This document shows positions 34,906 to 44,774 of a stretch of DNA of 64,000 nt, piece after piece. This DNA comes from Seonamhaeicola maritimus (GTDB lineage: Bacteria; Bacteroidota; Bacteroidia; Flavobacteriales; Flavobacteriaceae). Under the pieces are notes generated by a model. It was not told the origin of the DNA. It made no database searches and saw nothing but the letters and a program-made list of their open reading frames with translations. Position 1 is the stretch's first letter; every line of letters begins with the position of its first letter. The stretch covers positions 59,245 to 123,244 of the forward strand of contig NZ_VRKQ01000012.1 of assembly GCF_008056315.1 (NCBI RefSeq). Direction: 5' to 3'. The position numbers were made by a program, and so were the translations under genes.

Positions 34906-36456
34906 CTAAAAATGACTCCCAGTTGGAATAGCCCCATCTCTAGTTTCATTATATAAATTTAATAAGTTTTTCACTTTGCTTTTATATTTAGGATTATTAA
35001 TATAATTGAACTCTTCATGTTCCCAAATGTTTTTATTCAAATCGAATAGCGCAATAGGTGTTCTTGCTTTGTTCGTTTTGTCTTTTTTATCAACCTGAAT
35101 GATGAGTTTCCAACCATCCTCAATAATCATAACCTCTTTTTGGGAACCACCTTGTAACATAATATGCGAACGCGATTTAGCTCCTCTTTCTTGATTTAAA
35201 AACGGCAATAAATTATAAGAATCTAAAGCACCGCCTTTATCAATTTTTGTTTCGGAAATCGCAGCTATAGTTGCCATAATATCAGTTCCAAGAACCGGTA
35301 CATTAGATTTAGTTTGTCCTTTAATTTTATTTGGCCATGATACAATGAAAGGCACTCTGCTCCCGCCTTCATAAGGGTCATTCTTACAACCTCTATAAAT
35401 GTCGCTTGGTTCATGCCTAGCATCCCAAGTATCAGCATCTACATGAAGTCCGCCGTTATCAGAAGTAAAAATAAAAACGGTATTTTCATAAACTCCCTGG
35501 TGTTTTAATTCATCTACCAACATCTTCATTTGAACATCCAATTCCTTCACCATATCCAAATGTTTGGATGGCGTTGTTCCTTTAATCTTTATGCCATCTA
35601 ATTCCTCAGGTGCCGCATGCGGACTATGTACAGCTTGAGAACAGTAATACATAAAAAATGGTTTAATCTTATTAGCATTTTCTCTAATGTAGCTTACCGC
35701 TTTATTAGCTATAAGAGGTCCTATTTCACTGGGCTGCCACATTGAATCTCCATAACCTTCCTTTTTATTAAAAGTGAAATCATGTTTTTTGGCATACTCT
35801 TTATCAATAATCCCTATTAAAGAATGTTTATTTAACGGGTACCATTCATTATTTTCATAGGCTGCATAAGGCACGTTTTGAATTCCTGATGGTAAATTAA
35901 AACTATAATCAAAGCCATTTTGTTTAGGTCCATCACTCACAATCTTAGTTATATCTACATCGATGTTGAATTTGTCCTTATCTGATTTTGCATCATAGGT
36001 TTTATTAGGATTTCTTTTATCACTGAATCCAGTTCCTAAATGCCATTTCCCGATAAAAGCTGTATTGTAATTGGCTTTTTTCATCAGCCTACCTAAAGTT
36101 AAGCTCTCTTCAGTAAATACCCCTTTTGAATATCCACCCCAAACTCCCCATGGTAATGGACTACGGTAATTGTAATTCCCAGTCATAATGGAATACCGCG
36201 AAGTGGCACATAACGAAGCTGGTGCATGAGCATTGGTAAACATCATGCCGTTTTCGGCTAGTTTATCAATATTAGGGGTTTCAATAATTATTTTAGGATT
36301 GTGGAGTCTTCTGTATTTTGAAATATCGCCTACTCCAACATCATCGGCTAGAACAACAATTATATTTGGTTTGGCTTTAGTGGCATTTTGAGCATTTATA
36401 CACCCTCCTATCATAAGTGCAAAAAGCAAAGTGCTAAAATCAATTTTCAACTTCAT
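34906..36456 (-). CDS. Secreted S1-family sulfatase with atypical C-A-T-S-R motif
   Basis: A 516-residue sulfatase. The signal segment could end at a lipobox-like IGGC (Cys19) or at INAQ. Metal-binding LADDVG is at 36-41. The residue to be oxidised is Cys83 in C-A-T-S-R, with Thr where most family members have Pro or Ala. FIGKWHLG and FTSDNGGLH follow. The large insert between about 150 and 240 and the SYNLLPFL segment are like arylsulfatase A-type enzymes. It probably desulfates galactose residues before GH2 action. It lies 34 bp before the next sulfatase gene and 112 bp after the carbohydrate-binding protein gene. Confidence 0.9.
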   Translation of the reverse strand: MKLKIDFSTLLFALMIGGCINAQNATKAKPNIIVVLADDVGVGDISKYRRLHNPKIIIETPNIDKLAENGMMFTNAHAPASLCATSRYSIMTGNYNYRSPLPWGVWGGYSKGVFTEESLTLGRLMKKANYNTAFIGKWHLGTGFSDKRNPNKTYDAKSDKDKFNIDVDITKIVSDGPKQNGFDYSFNLPSGIQNVPYAAYENNEWYPLNKHSLIGIIDKEYAKKHDFTFNKKEGYGDSMWQPSEIGPLIANKAVSYIRENANKIKPFFMYYCSQAVHSPHAAPEELDGIKIKGTTPSKHLDMVKELDVQMKMLVDELKHQGVYENTVFIFTSDNGGLHVDADTWDARHEPSDIYRGCKNDPYEGGSRVPFIVSWPNKIKGQTKSNVPVLGTDIMATIAAISETKIDKGGALDSYNLLPFLNQERGAKSRSHIMLQGGSQKEVMIIEDGWKLIIQVDKKDKTNKARTPIALFDLNKNIWEHEEFNYINNPKYKSKVKNLLNLYNETRDGAIPTGSHF

Positions 36457-36568
36457 ATCTTGAATTTACTTGAACTAAGCAAATTTCATGATTATACATT
36501 GAAAGAAACGTGACAAAAGATTTTAAAAATACAACATATAGGTTTTGTTTATAATTTAAGGGCTCTCC

Positions 36569-38164
36569 CTAATTTATTACAACCTTTTCGGAATAAACAC
36601 CATCTGACGTAATAACCTTAATGATATAAATTCCGGTTCTCAATTTAACTTCAGATATAGGCAGTTCTATTTGCTTAGACGTATTTTCTTTTGACCAAAT
36701 AAGATTCCCTAACACATCAAACATCATAACATCACTATCCTTTGGAGTTATTATGTTCAAAAGGTTATTAACTGGATTAGGATATATTTTTATTTGTTTT
36801 ATTTCTTCATTTAAAACTCCTTCGCAATCTTTTGAAGTTTTAACCTCTAAAACATCACCATTATTCGCACTTACGTTAAATAAATTTTGATGAGTTTCAA
36901 AAAGACTAAGGCCATTAACAGATACATTAAACGGCGGTGTTCCCGAAACTATATTCACACTAACCTCATTTCCTTTGGAAGACACCACCTTTCCGCTAAT
37001 ATTCTCTGAAGCTTCAATACTTACTTTAAAGCATGACTTAAATGTGGTGTTTTTCACAAGAATACATAAATCATATTCTCCTGGTACTATATCGGTTATA
37101 GTAAGTTCATTGCTGAAGTCATATATGCTTCCATTAAATTCAACTTCGTAATCTTTTTGCGCTTTGGCAGTAATAATTATTTGTCCGTTTCCCTTATCAG
37201 GACAAGTTTCACCAATCATTTTAACCGTAAAATTATCATATTCTTCATAAGCACTTTTCTTTTTATCTATGATAATATCATCAATATAGAAAAAGCCCTT
37301 ACCACCCCCTAAATCTGGATTATTATTCACTTTTAAACTGAATTTAGCCTGAGAAGCAGGTTCATCAATTTGAAATTCTTCTTTTAATTCCACCCATTCA
37401 TCTTTAGCTATTGAGCTTAAATCCCATTTAGTAGACACCCAGGGTTCATCTATTAATGTGTAGAAATTGGATATAGTAGAATTGGAATCTAACCAAAGTT
37501 TTAAACTTATCTCATAGGATCCTTTTTTCAAGGTTAAATTATTCTTATTAATAGTTTCAATTTTAGAACTCACAGGTATTTGAACAATTTCTGTGGGAGG
37601 TTCTGCCCATAGCTGAAGGTCATCTAAATAAAAAGTACCAATGCCTATATCGGCAGAATGAACCAAAACTCTAATATTGGTATCACTAAAATTAAAACCT
37701 AAATTAAGTGTTCCTGTAACTTCTACCCATTGGCCTGTAGCAATACTTGATATATTAAGAAACACATTTTGCTCACTTTGTCCATCCGTTCTAAAATTTA
37801 TTCTAATGTTTGAAATCTGTGAACCTGCCTCTAACCAAACCATAGCCTTAACATCGTAAGTACCGGGTTCTAAATCTATAAGCATGTCCTCAATAGAAGT
37901 ACTTCCAAAGGCCTTTTTACTTCCTGAAAAACTAGTTGCATTGGTATACTTTAACGAACGAGAACTACCATTGGCCCCCTTATCATTTACTATTGAAAAA
38001 TTTTCAGGCTGTTGCATCCACCAGCCATCATCTCCAGAACTCACTTCAAACCCAAAATAATCTTCATTAAGGATATTAATGAGACCTCCTTGTGCGTTTA
38101 ACTTCAATATGAAACATAAGGCAATAAGACAGAAAAACGTATTTGTAATCTTTCTACTTTTCAT
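36569..38164 (-). CDS. T9SS-exported carbohydrate-binding protein
   Basis: A 531-residue protein with a signal peptide (FILKLNAQ). Two CBM4/9-like beta-sandwich segments are suggested at about 30-190 (PGTYDVKAMVWLEAGS, then GTFYLDDLQLW) and 200-305 (KGSYEISLKLWLDS, then GFFYIDDIIID). A linker of Ig-like strands follows. The last 75 residues form a type A T9SS sorting domain (IKIYPNPVNNLLNI near 458-471, ending EKVVIN), so the protein is probably secreted or surface-attached. No catalytic domain is visible. The gene starts 2 bp after the stop of the GH150-like gene, so the two are co-translated. It may help that enzyme bind its insoluble or gelling substrate. Confidence 0.82.
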   Translation of the reverse strand: MKSRKITNTFFCLIALCFILKLNAQGGLINILNEDYFGFEVSSGDDGWWMQQPENFSIVNDKGANGSSRSLKYTNATSFSGSKKAFGSTSIEDMLIDLEPGTYDVKAMVWLEAGSQISNIRINFRTDGQSEQNVFLNISSIATGQWVEVTGTLNLGFNFSDTNIRVLVHSADIGIGTFYLDDLQLWAEPPTEIVQIPVSSKIETINKNNLTLKKGSYEISLKLWLDSNSTISNFYTLIDEPWVSTKWDLSSIAKDEWVELKEEFQIDEPASQAKFSLKVNNNPDLGGGKGFFYIDDIIIDKKKSAYEEYDNFTVKMIGETCPDKGNGQIIITAKAQKDYEVEFNGSIYDFSNELTITDIVPGEYDLCILVKNTTFKSCFKVSIEASENISGKVVSSKGNEVSVNIVSGTPPFNVSVNGLSLFETHQNLFNVSANNGDVLEVKTSKDCEGVLNEEIKQIKIYPNPVNNLLNIITPKDSDVMMFDVLGNLIWSKENTSKQIELPISEVKLRTGIYIIKVITSDGVYSEKVVIN

Positions 38165-38166
38165 AA

Positions 38167-41091
38167 TTAGTTGAGTGGGCCATTTAATTTAATATCAATA
38201 AACCTGAAAGCTCCGCATGGTATATCAACCTTTACATTTGCCTTGTCTGATAAATTAAATGCTTTACCATCTATAATATCTGTCATAGATACTGGGGTTA
38301 TGGTTTGAAAAGAGACTGTAGCTTCTCTATCTTCGGGATTTAGATATCCACCATCTAAAATAGTTAAGCGCAAATTTGTAGGTGACGTTTGAGCCACTAC
38401 CCAAGCCACGTCTCCAGTTACGGTTAGTGGAATTTGTTTTGCAGCTTCTTTGATCTCATCCTCTATTGTTGAAGCATAAGTACTCGCGTCATATTGCTGG
38501 GTTCCATCTGCGTTGTAGTAATATCGTCCGTCTGTATAATACTCCTTTAAAATATCTTTATATAATGGATGTAACTTGTCTTTTAATAATCCTCTAGGAG
38601 CTGACAAATCTGCCTTAGCCCCCATTTGTGGTGGTGTTATTAAAACTAACCCATTAGGGTAATTTGGCAAATAATTTTGTCTTCTATCCTTAACTCCACC
38701 TGCATAAGTTGAAAAATCCCAAGTTGTATTTTGAGCCCCCATCCAATTGGCGTTCTGTCTGCTAAAAACAAAGGCATTATTTTCAATAAAATCTTCATCA
38801 TAATGGGTTGCCCATTTTAAACTACTACCCTCAACAAGAAAATCATCATCTGGCTCAAACATACTTAAATGCACTGGCGAATAACTTACAATCTCATCAG
38901 GTTTAGGCACATAAAGAGCTCCTTTAGCAGTTAACTCCCAAACAATACTCATATAATCTGGATCTATGGCAAAATTATTAAGGTAAGTTGCACCATTGGC
39001 CATATGATAGATTAAATGTCTTAAAAAGTGGTTTGGTAAGCGTTGGTGACAAAACTGTCTAGACCTATCATAACTTGGATTATCAGGCACAGTTCTAGTT
39101 CCCCAACTATCAACTGCTCCACTTGCCCAAATACCAGCTCTACTTGCTATACTAATATCCATAGCCTTATCTGTAGTTTCTTCCATGGAGGGTACAATAA
39201 CATTAGAAAATTCACCAGATAGCAATCTACTCCACATGGGTAAATACACATTTCCTTGCCAAAAATTGTGCTTTGTTCTAACAAAAATATTAGAATTTCT
39301 AGTTTCTGAATAGGTTGCCAAAGGATAAAACAAATCCTCCATTACCCAGGCAAAATCGCTAGAATGATCTTCTAATTCAGGGTAAATAAGTACTGTTTTT
39401 TTACCGTTGGCATAATCTAAAATTTGCTGTGTAGTACTTAATTGAAACATATACGGATCATTACCATGACCACCCCAATAGGCAATACCATCCTCTCCAT
39501 CTGGCACCTCATCATACCAATCTGTAATATGATCAATGGCTTCCTGCTGTGTCATATTATAGTTTCTCCTACTATCTCTTCTATCCCTATATTTTGCATT
39601 TGCCATACCAGATCTATCCCAATCTTCTGCTTGCCCCATATGACTTCCTCCTAAAAACATAGGTGAATCAAGATTATTCCTAATATTATCGGCCACAGAT
39701 TTAGCCAAGCCAGAACCAGTGCTTTCAGTCATGAAATAAATTGGAAGCAAATCTCTTTGCTCTACAGGAGCTTGATACGCTGCCAGATTTGAACGTATTG
39801 ACTGCGTATTATCTTTTATTTTCTGAAGTTTCCCCTTTGGAATTAAATCTTTATAAGCCTCTTTCCAACCTGATTGTTCTGTATTTAAAATATGTATTTG
39901 ACTTCCTCCGCTTTGACAACTAGCCAATACTATTTTACTTGTTCCGGTTAGTTTCCACATATCGTAATAAGAATATTTGGACACAAGCTTCACTTCAGAA
40001 TTAGGGTCTAAATCTGTATCAAGTAATACGATATGATTTCCAACAAAAAACATATATTTTTGATTAGAACCATCTAGGATTAATTCAGGTTGAACGACAG
40101 AATACCCGAATCCAAGTTTTGTTATATCATATTGATCCGTAGAATCATCTATCAAATTTACCCTTGAAACGCCGGCGTTATTTTGATGGTTTGAAACCCC
40201 TAGAAGAATCTCTTTGTTTCCATCATTATTAAAATCTGATATTCTTAATTCCCCAATAGGGCCTGAGCTTGAAGTTTCAATACGTTTTATAGGATTATCA
40301 GCCAAGGGGTCGAAAAGATAAATAGCCCCTCTGTCCTGAGAAGGATTGTTGCTGACATGCATTACCAAAATATCGTTATCATCATCCTTCTGATATTTTC
40401 TTAAAAAATTAGCATAATGAACAAAATCCTTAGCCGTTGTAGTTCCCCAAGTTTTTTCCTGTGAATAAGATTCTGACTTTAAATCCCTTACCAATTCACC
40501 AGATGCGGAAAGATAATATACATTTAAGTCTAAACTACCAGATACTACATAGGGTGTACCATCTTTCTTAACGACACATACCGAATACATGGGTACTTCA
40601 TTTTTACTATATTCCCATACCACTTTTCCTTGCTGATCTAAACAATAAATAGTGCCATTGGCATTGGCTATCAATATTTCTTCATGCTCATCACCATCAA
40701 TATCCTCACACCACATATCATGAACCATAAAACCAGACAACTTATTCTTCCATAGAATATTACCATCAAAAGCTACCGCCATAACAATTCCGTCGTAGGA
40801 GCTTGCTATAATGTAATCTTCACTATTAAATTTTGCAGTTCTTATTTTATGAATAGTATGCCCAGTTTCAATACTGTAAAGGGCACTCGATTGGAACTGA
40901 TGGTCTTCCGGGATTTCAAATTTTAGAGCACCTGAACCACTTGAAGCTTTTTCTGTAGTTACTTTCCAATAGTTAGAAGAGTCACTTTGCCAGTTATCAC
41001 CATTGTTTTCAAACCCCAACTCCTTTACTTTTTGAGCAAAGCAGGAAGATATAGAAATAACAAGAAGAACTATAATGTAGTACTTTTTCAT
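38167..41091 (-). CDS. GH150-like (lambda-carrageenase-type) secreted enzyme with PQQ-like propeller
   Basis: Start chosen at the ATG at 41091 (974 residues), giving MKKYYIIVLLVISISSCFAQ. An ATG at 41115 only adds eight residues ahead of it. Residues about 20-75 look like a small beta-sandwich. About 75-480 form a PQQ-like or FG-GAP beta-propeller (YDGIVMAVAFDGNILWKN, NGTIYCLDQQGKVVWEY, SDFNNDGNKEILL). About 480-974 is a separate domain with DSPMFLGGSHMGQ, GIAYWGGHGNDPYMFQL and IWASGAVDSWGTR. A propeller joined to a unique catalytic domain in about 940-980 residues matches what is known of lambda-carrageenase (GH150). I assign it by architecture and recall, not by alignment. The enzyme would cut the beta-1,4 bonds of a non-anhydro sulfated galactan outside the cell. 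Confidence 0.6.
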   Translation of the reverse strand: MKKYYIIVLLVISISSCFAQKVKELGFENNGDNWQSDSSNYWKVTTEKASSGSGALKFEIPEDHQFQSSALYSIETGHTIHKIRTAKFNSEDYIIASSYDGIVMAVAFDGNILWKNKLSGFMVHDMWCEDIDGDEHEEILIANANGTIYCLDQQGKVVWEYSKNEVPMYSVCVVKKDGTPYVVSGSLDLNVYYLSASGELVRDLKSESYSQEKTWGTTTAKDFVHYANFLRKYQKDDDNDILVMHVSNNPSQDRGAIYLFDPLADNPIKRIETSSSGPIGELRISDFNNDGNKEILLGVSNHQNNAGVSRVNLIDDSTDQYDITKLGFGYSVVQPELILDGSNQKYMFFVGNHIVLLDTDLDPNSEVKLVSKYSYYDMWKLTGTSKIVLASCQSGGSQIHILNTEQSGWKEAYKDLIPKGKLQKIKDNTQSIRSNLAAYQAPVEQRDLLPIYFMTESTGSGLAKSVADNIRNNLDSPMFLGGSHMGQAEDWDRSGMANAKYRDRRDSRRNYNMTQQEAIDHITDWYDEVPDGEDGIAYWGGHGNDPYMFQLSTTQQILDYANGKKTVLIYPELEDHSSDFAWVMEDLFYPLATYSETRNSNIFVRTKHNFWQGNVYLPMWSRLLSGEFSNVIVPSMEETTDKAMDISIASRAGIWASGAVDSWGTRTVPDNPSYDRSRQFCHQRLPNHFLRHLIYHMANGATYLNNFAIDPDYMSIVWELTAKGALYVPKPDEIVSYSPVHLSMFEPDDDFLVEGSSLKWATHYDEDFIENNAFVFSRQNANWMGAQNTTWDFSTYAGGVKDRRQNYLPNYPNGLVLITPPQMGAKADLSAPRGLLKDKLHPLYKDILKEYYTDGRYYYNADGTQQYDASTYASTIEDEIKEAAKQIPLTVTGDVAWVVAQTSPTNLRLTILDGGYLNPEDREATVSFQTITPVSMTDIIDGKAFNLSDKANVKVDIPCGAFRFIDIKLNGPLN

Positions 41092-41224
41092 ATAGACAAT
41101 TTGTTGAATAATCAAATATCTATAATGAATGTAAAAAACAGGTATTTAATGGTAAATTAAGTGTACCTCACAGTACGAAATAGGGCTTAAGAAAACCCAA
41201 AACCACTTACTAATTATTGATTTA

Positions 41225-44200
41225 TTATTTCCTAATAATTTTTCCTGACTTTACTTTTACCCCACTACTAGAAATTGAATAAATATATAATCCTTGAGTA
41301 AGTGATGAAATATCAAATGAATTACTTGCAGCACCTTTAAAACTAAGCAACTGTTTTCCATCAATGGCATAAATATTCACATTTACATCTCCATTGAAAC
41401 CTTTAATGTTTAATTCTCTTGAGGTAGGATTTGGATAAACAAAAACTTCGTTAGTCTTAAAGTCATCTTCTGTACTTAAAGAATTAGGATTAGGATCCAT
41501 GGCCATATACCAGCCACTACCTCTTGTAGAGGCATAATATTTACCGGGAATGGTATAATCTATGGCAATATCATTAACGCGGTCTGACTGCCCATTTCCT
41601 TTATTAAACTTTACCCAAGTTTGTCCTGCATCTTTAGATAAGAAAGTACCGGCATTTCTTCTATCAACATTCGTATTGGGTAAGGTAGACACCATTATGG
41701 TCTGTGTATCTAATTTTGACACTTCAACTCTATTGGTCCAAGGGTAATCAAATATTTTAGTCCAAGTAGCCATATTATCATCGCTCACCCATAAACCGCC
41801 GTCGTCAACACCAACATTTTTAAAACCAGCGGTGATATAGGCCTTACCATCTTCATCAAAATGGATATCATTGATACCCGAGGCACCAGATATTGCTGTA
41901 GTTGAAACTACTTCAGCCCAAGAAGTTCCGCCATTGGTAGATTTAAACAATCCGCCACCACTATCTATAACAGCAGCATACAAAGTATTGCTGTCATTAG
42001 GATCGAAAGCTATTCTGGCCACATCTAAAGAAGTTGGCAAGCCTGTGTTTATTTCTGACCAAGTTACTCCCCCATCTGATGATTTATGGACACCCCAACT
42101 TTGACAGCTATCACCAACCCATTCTAACTTTAAACTGGATTTAGGTACACAGAAATACATGTTATTTGGGTTATTCTTATCAATCATTAAGCCTAATTGA
42201 TGTACGGCCTGATCACCACTTCCTGGAGGTGCTGGGTCCCACGGTTGCGGGATTGGAGTACCAATAGAGGTCCAATCTTCACCGGCATTGGTGGTTTTAT
42301 ATACTTCTCCTCTACCAGCTTGCCTAAAGAAGGTTGCAAACCAAGTATCCTTATCGGTTGGATGTACGGTTACTGAGCTTACTGAATGTTCTTGCCTAAC
42401 GCCATTGTTATTATAAACAAGATGCATCACTGACCCACCTTGCGCACCAAATCTAACCGTTTCTCCTTCATCATTGGTAATCCACAAACTATTTTCACCA
42501 GAAGGACAAAATACTTTCCCCGGCCATAAAGCCGATTGGTAAAACCCGTGCCCCGGCACATTACTGTTTCCGGCGCCAACCCAACCATTTAAAGTTGACC
42601 CAGCTTCATCTGCTTCTTCATCATCAATATCCACCCAAGTATCGCCTTTATCATATGATACAAAACCCACCTTAGCTAATTGTGTATAAAGGACCGTACC
42701 ATCTGCGTTAAACTTTGTGAAATTGCAGCCTTTTCTTTCGTAGTTATCTCTATTGATCCAATCACTTTTATATTTCATGGTGATATTGGTTCCTATGGGG
42801 TTGTTCCTTTGCGTTACCCAAAAAGCATCATGTATTCCATTGTTCCAGTTTTTACCATTTCTAAAAGTCACGATCCAACTAGTTCCGCCGTTTGTTGTTC
42901 TCCATATTTGTCCTGGACCAAAATTTCCTTTGGATACATTTGAAAAATCATTAACCAAATAGACATTATTTACATCATTTGGATCCACGGTAATCATATT
43001 GAATCTTGAGGTAATATTAGTTGGTAAAACTGGATAAGCAGCTTCAGCAGCAGCTGTTGAAGCTAGACCGAAATAATGGGCCACAGACTGATAATAATCT
43101 GTTTCAACATTACTATCACCATCACCACTAAAAGTGTTTAAGTCAAGAGCTAAATTACTGCTTACATTAGTCCAAGTCTCTCCCCTATCTGTGCTTTTAA
43201 AAACCCCACCTTGATCATTCTCAACGGAATTCCCTCCTGAGGTAGCTTTCCAAGTAATATTGCTTAAAGCATAAATAGTTATTTGATTGGTTGTGGTGTC
43301 ATGGTGTAAATCCATAGAACGTATCATGTCATTATCTATACCATTGGATTTTAAAGACCACGTAGCACCACCATTTGTGCTTTTATAGAATCCGTAATTG
43401 GTACCAGCGTATATAATTGAATTATCAACTGGATCTACTAAAATGGTTTCTATTTCGGTATCCGCACTGGTATTCATTCCAGTATTTGATAAAGTCCAGG
43501 TTTGACCTTTATCTGTACTTTTCCAAATTTTACCATTTGCAGAACCATCAAGATAAGCTCCTTTTGGATTAGATTGAGGATAGGATAAACGAGCATAATC
43601 TCGTATTCTTCCAGCACCTAAAAACCAAATACCTTCATCGGATGGGTCTACTGCCACAACAGATAAATAATTAGAATCTATGGTTGTCGATTCCAGAAGC
43701 GTCCAAGTTTTCCCTTTATCTGTTGTAGAGTAAAGGCTTCCTTTATATTTACCCGTACAAAATCCAAAATCAGCATCTTGCCTTGAAAAATCTAATGAGT
43801 ACATTTCAACAGGGCCACGGTATACCGAGTTGTACGAACGGGCATCCTCATTCATAATGGTTTCATAGGTAAACCCTTTATCTGTTGAGCGATATGAATT
43901 CCCCATATTCGGACTTGTATAATGCGTATTTGGATCTGTGGGATGGGTATAAAAGCACCTGTTATTACCACTCATTCCAGGACCAAACTGCACCCATTCA
44001 ATAGTAGGCTCTGAAACAACATCTATTGTTTTAATATCCACAAAGAAACCTGATGGAGGCACTATTTCTTCAATTAAAAAATCATCAAAATAATATTCTC
44101 CTTCTCCGCTTGCAGTTGGTCTAAACGTGAACAATATATAACCTCCCGTATCATTTTTTTCGGGATTAATGATATCTTCAAACTTTACCCAATCTGTAGC

Positions 44201-44608
44201 TGTTGTGGCATTATTAATTACATTATCTCCATAAAGATGAGCTCCAAACTTAGTTCCACCACCTTCAAATGTTTTTATATGTGAATCGTTACCATTATCA
44301 GGAGAAATCACTTTGAAATAATATGAAACTCTATAAGTTTTTCCAAGTTCCCAATTGATATTCTTTAATGTCCATAAATTCCCTTTTTGTCCGCTAGCAC
44401 TAAACTTCACGTGAAAGCCATTATTACCTGTTCTTTTTGATGCAGTTGTTATAGCAAAAACGTCCAACCCTGTACCACTTGTAGCCACATCCCACTCTGT
44501 TGCTAAACTATTTTCAAATCCACTGCTAAATATTTGTGAAGAACCGTAAATTGGCAATAAAAAAAGAAGTAAACCAATACTCTTGCAAAACGTAAAAATC
44601 TTAGCCAT
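41225..44608 (-). CDS. T9SS-exported Asp-box (BNR/VPS10-like) multi-propeller protein
   Basis: A 1127-residue protein. The signal peptide (YGSSQ) precedes a CBM-like beta-sandwich (about 25-185, GEYYFDDFLIEE). The region 190-1040 carries about a dozen Asp-box motifs S-x-D-x-G-x-T-W, for example STDKGKTWTL, STNGGATWSL, STDRGETWTN and SSDGGVTWSE. That is enough for two seven-bladed propellers, as in sortilin-type and GH74 proteins. A T9SS sorting domain (VFVYPNPTSRELNIKG) ends the chain. Function is unknown. GH74-like fold does not imply xyloglucanase, because the locus is galactan-directed. It is the first gene after a candidate HTCS operator (44672-44699) and heads the 44608-30881 run, so it is likely a main induced protein. 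Confidence 0.8.
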   Translation of the reverse strand: MAKIFTFCKSIGLLLFLLPIYGSSQIFSSGFENSLATEWDVATSGTGLDVFAITTASKRTGNNGFHVKFSASGQKGNLWTLKNINWELGKTYRVSYYFKVISPDNGNDSHIKTFEGGGTKFGAHLYGDNVINNATTATDWVKFEDIINPEKNDTGGYILFTFRPTASGEGEYYFDDFLIEEIVPPSGFFVDIKTIDVVSEPTIEWVQFGPGMSGNNRCFYTHPTDPNTHYTSPNMGNSYRSTDKGFTYETIMNEDARSYNSVYRGPVEMYSLDFSRQDADFGFCTGKYKGSLYSTTDKGKTWTLLESTTIDSNYLSVVAVDPSDEGIWFLGAGRIRDYARLSYPQSNPKGAYLDGSANGKIWKSTDKGQTWTLSNTGMNTSADTEIETILVDPVDNSIIYAGTNYGFYKSTNGGATWSLKSNGIDNDMIRSMDLHHDTTTNQITIYALSNITWKATSGGNSVENDQGGVFKSTDRGETWTNVSSNLALDLNTFSGDGDSNVETDYYQSVAHYFGLASTAAAEAAYPVLPTNITSRFNMITVDPNDVNNVYLVNDFSNVSKGNFGPGQIWRTTNGGTSWIVTFRNGKNWNNGIHDAFWVTQRNNPIGTNITMKYKSDWINRDNYERKGCNFTKFNADGTVLYTQLAKVGFVSYDKGDTWVDIDDEEADEAGSTLNGWVGAGNSNVPGHGFYQSALWPGKVFCPSGENSLWITNDEGETVRFGAQGGSVMHLVYNNNGVRQEHSVSSVTVHPTDKDTWFATFFRQAGRGEVYKTTNAGEDWTSIGTPIPQPWDPAPPGSGDQAVHQLGLMIDKNNPNNMYFCVPKSSLKLEWVGDSCQSWGVHKSSDGGVTWSEINTGLPTSLDVARIAFDPNDSNTLYAAVIDSGGGLFKSTNGGTSWAEVVSTTAISGASGINDIHFDEDGKAYITAGFKNVGVDDGGLWVSDDNMATWTKIFDYPWTNRVEVSKLDTQTIMVSTLPNTNVDRRNAGTFLSKDAGQTWVKFNKGNGQSDRVNDIAIDYTIPGKYYASTRGSGWYMAMDPNPNSLSTEDDFKTNEVFVYPNPTSRELNIKGFNGDVNVNIYAIDGKQLLSFKGAASNSFDISSLTQGLYIYSISSSGVKVKSGKIIRK

Positions 44609-44671
44609 TAATCTATTTTTAATTTAATTGATGTAAAATTAATACTTACAAAAACCTTAAAAAGCAGGAAA

Positions 44672-44699
44672 ATGAATGAAAAATATAACAAATGGGTTT
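44672..44699 (-). promoter_or_regulatory. Candidate HTCS operator, copy 1 (upstream of Asp-box protein)
   Basis: On the transcribed strand AAACCCATTTGTTA is followed 19 bp from its CCC by ATTCAT. It lies 64-91 bp upstream of the ATG at 44608, in the same orientation and at almost the same distance as the copy before susC. Confidence 0.55.
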
Positions 44700-44719
44700 T
44701 TTAATTATTTTGAACTAAA

Positions 44720-44744
44720 AAAGACATCCTTTTCGGATGCCTTT
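44720..44744 (-). terminator. Rho-independent terminator after the 44775 sulfatase
   Basis: A 10-bp stem (one G-U pair) between 44720-44729 and 44735-44744, followed on the minus strand by a run of six U. It lies 31 bp after the sulfatase stop and isolates that gene from the Asp-box protein promoter. Confidence 0.8.
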
Positions 44745-44774
44745 AAACTCTATTCATCAGAAATATTATTGTTC

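Noticed and set aside
36457-36568. Separate promoter before the 36456 sulfatase
   Set aside because: The 112-bp gap has no convincing motif, so read-through from upstream is assumed.
41101-41224. Terminator or promoter between the Asp-box and GH150-like genes
   Set aside because: Only a weak GTAC dyad is present, with no stable stem and no clear TAnnTTTG box.
41225-44608. Naming the Asp-box protein a xyloglucanase (GH74)
   Set aside because: Asp boxes are shared by many propeller families, and the locus shows no xyloglucan enzymes.
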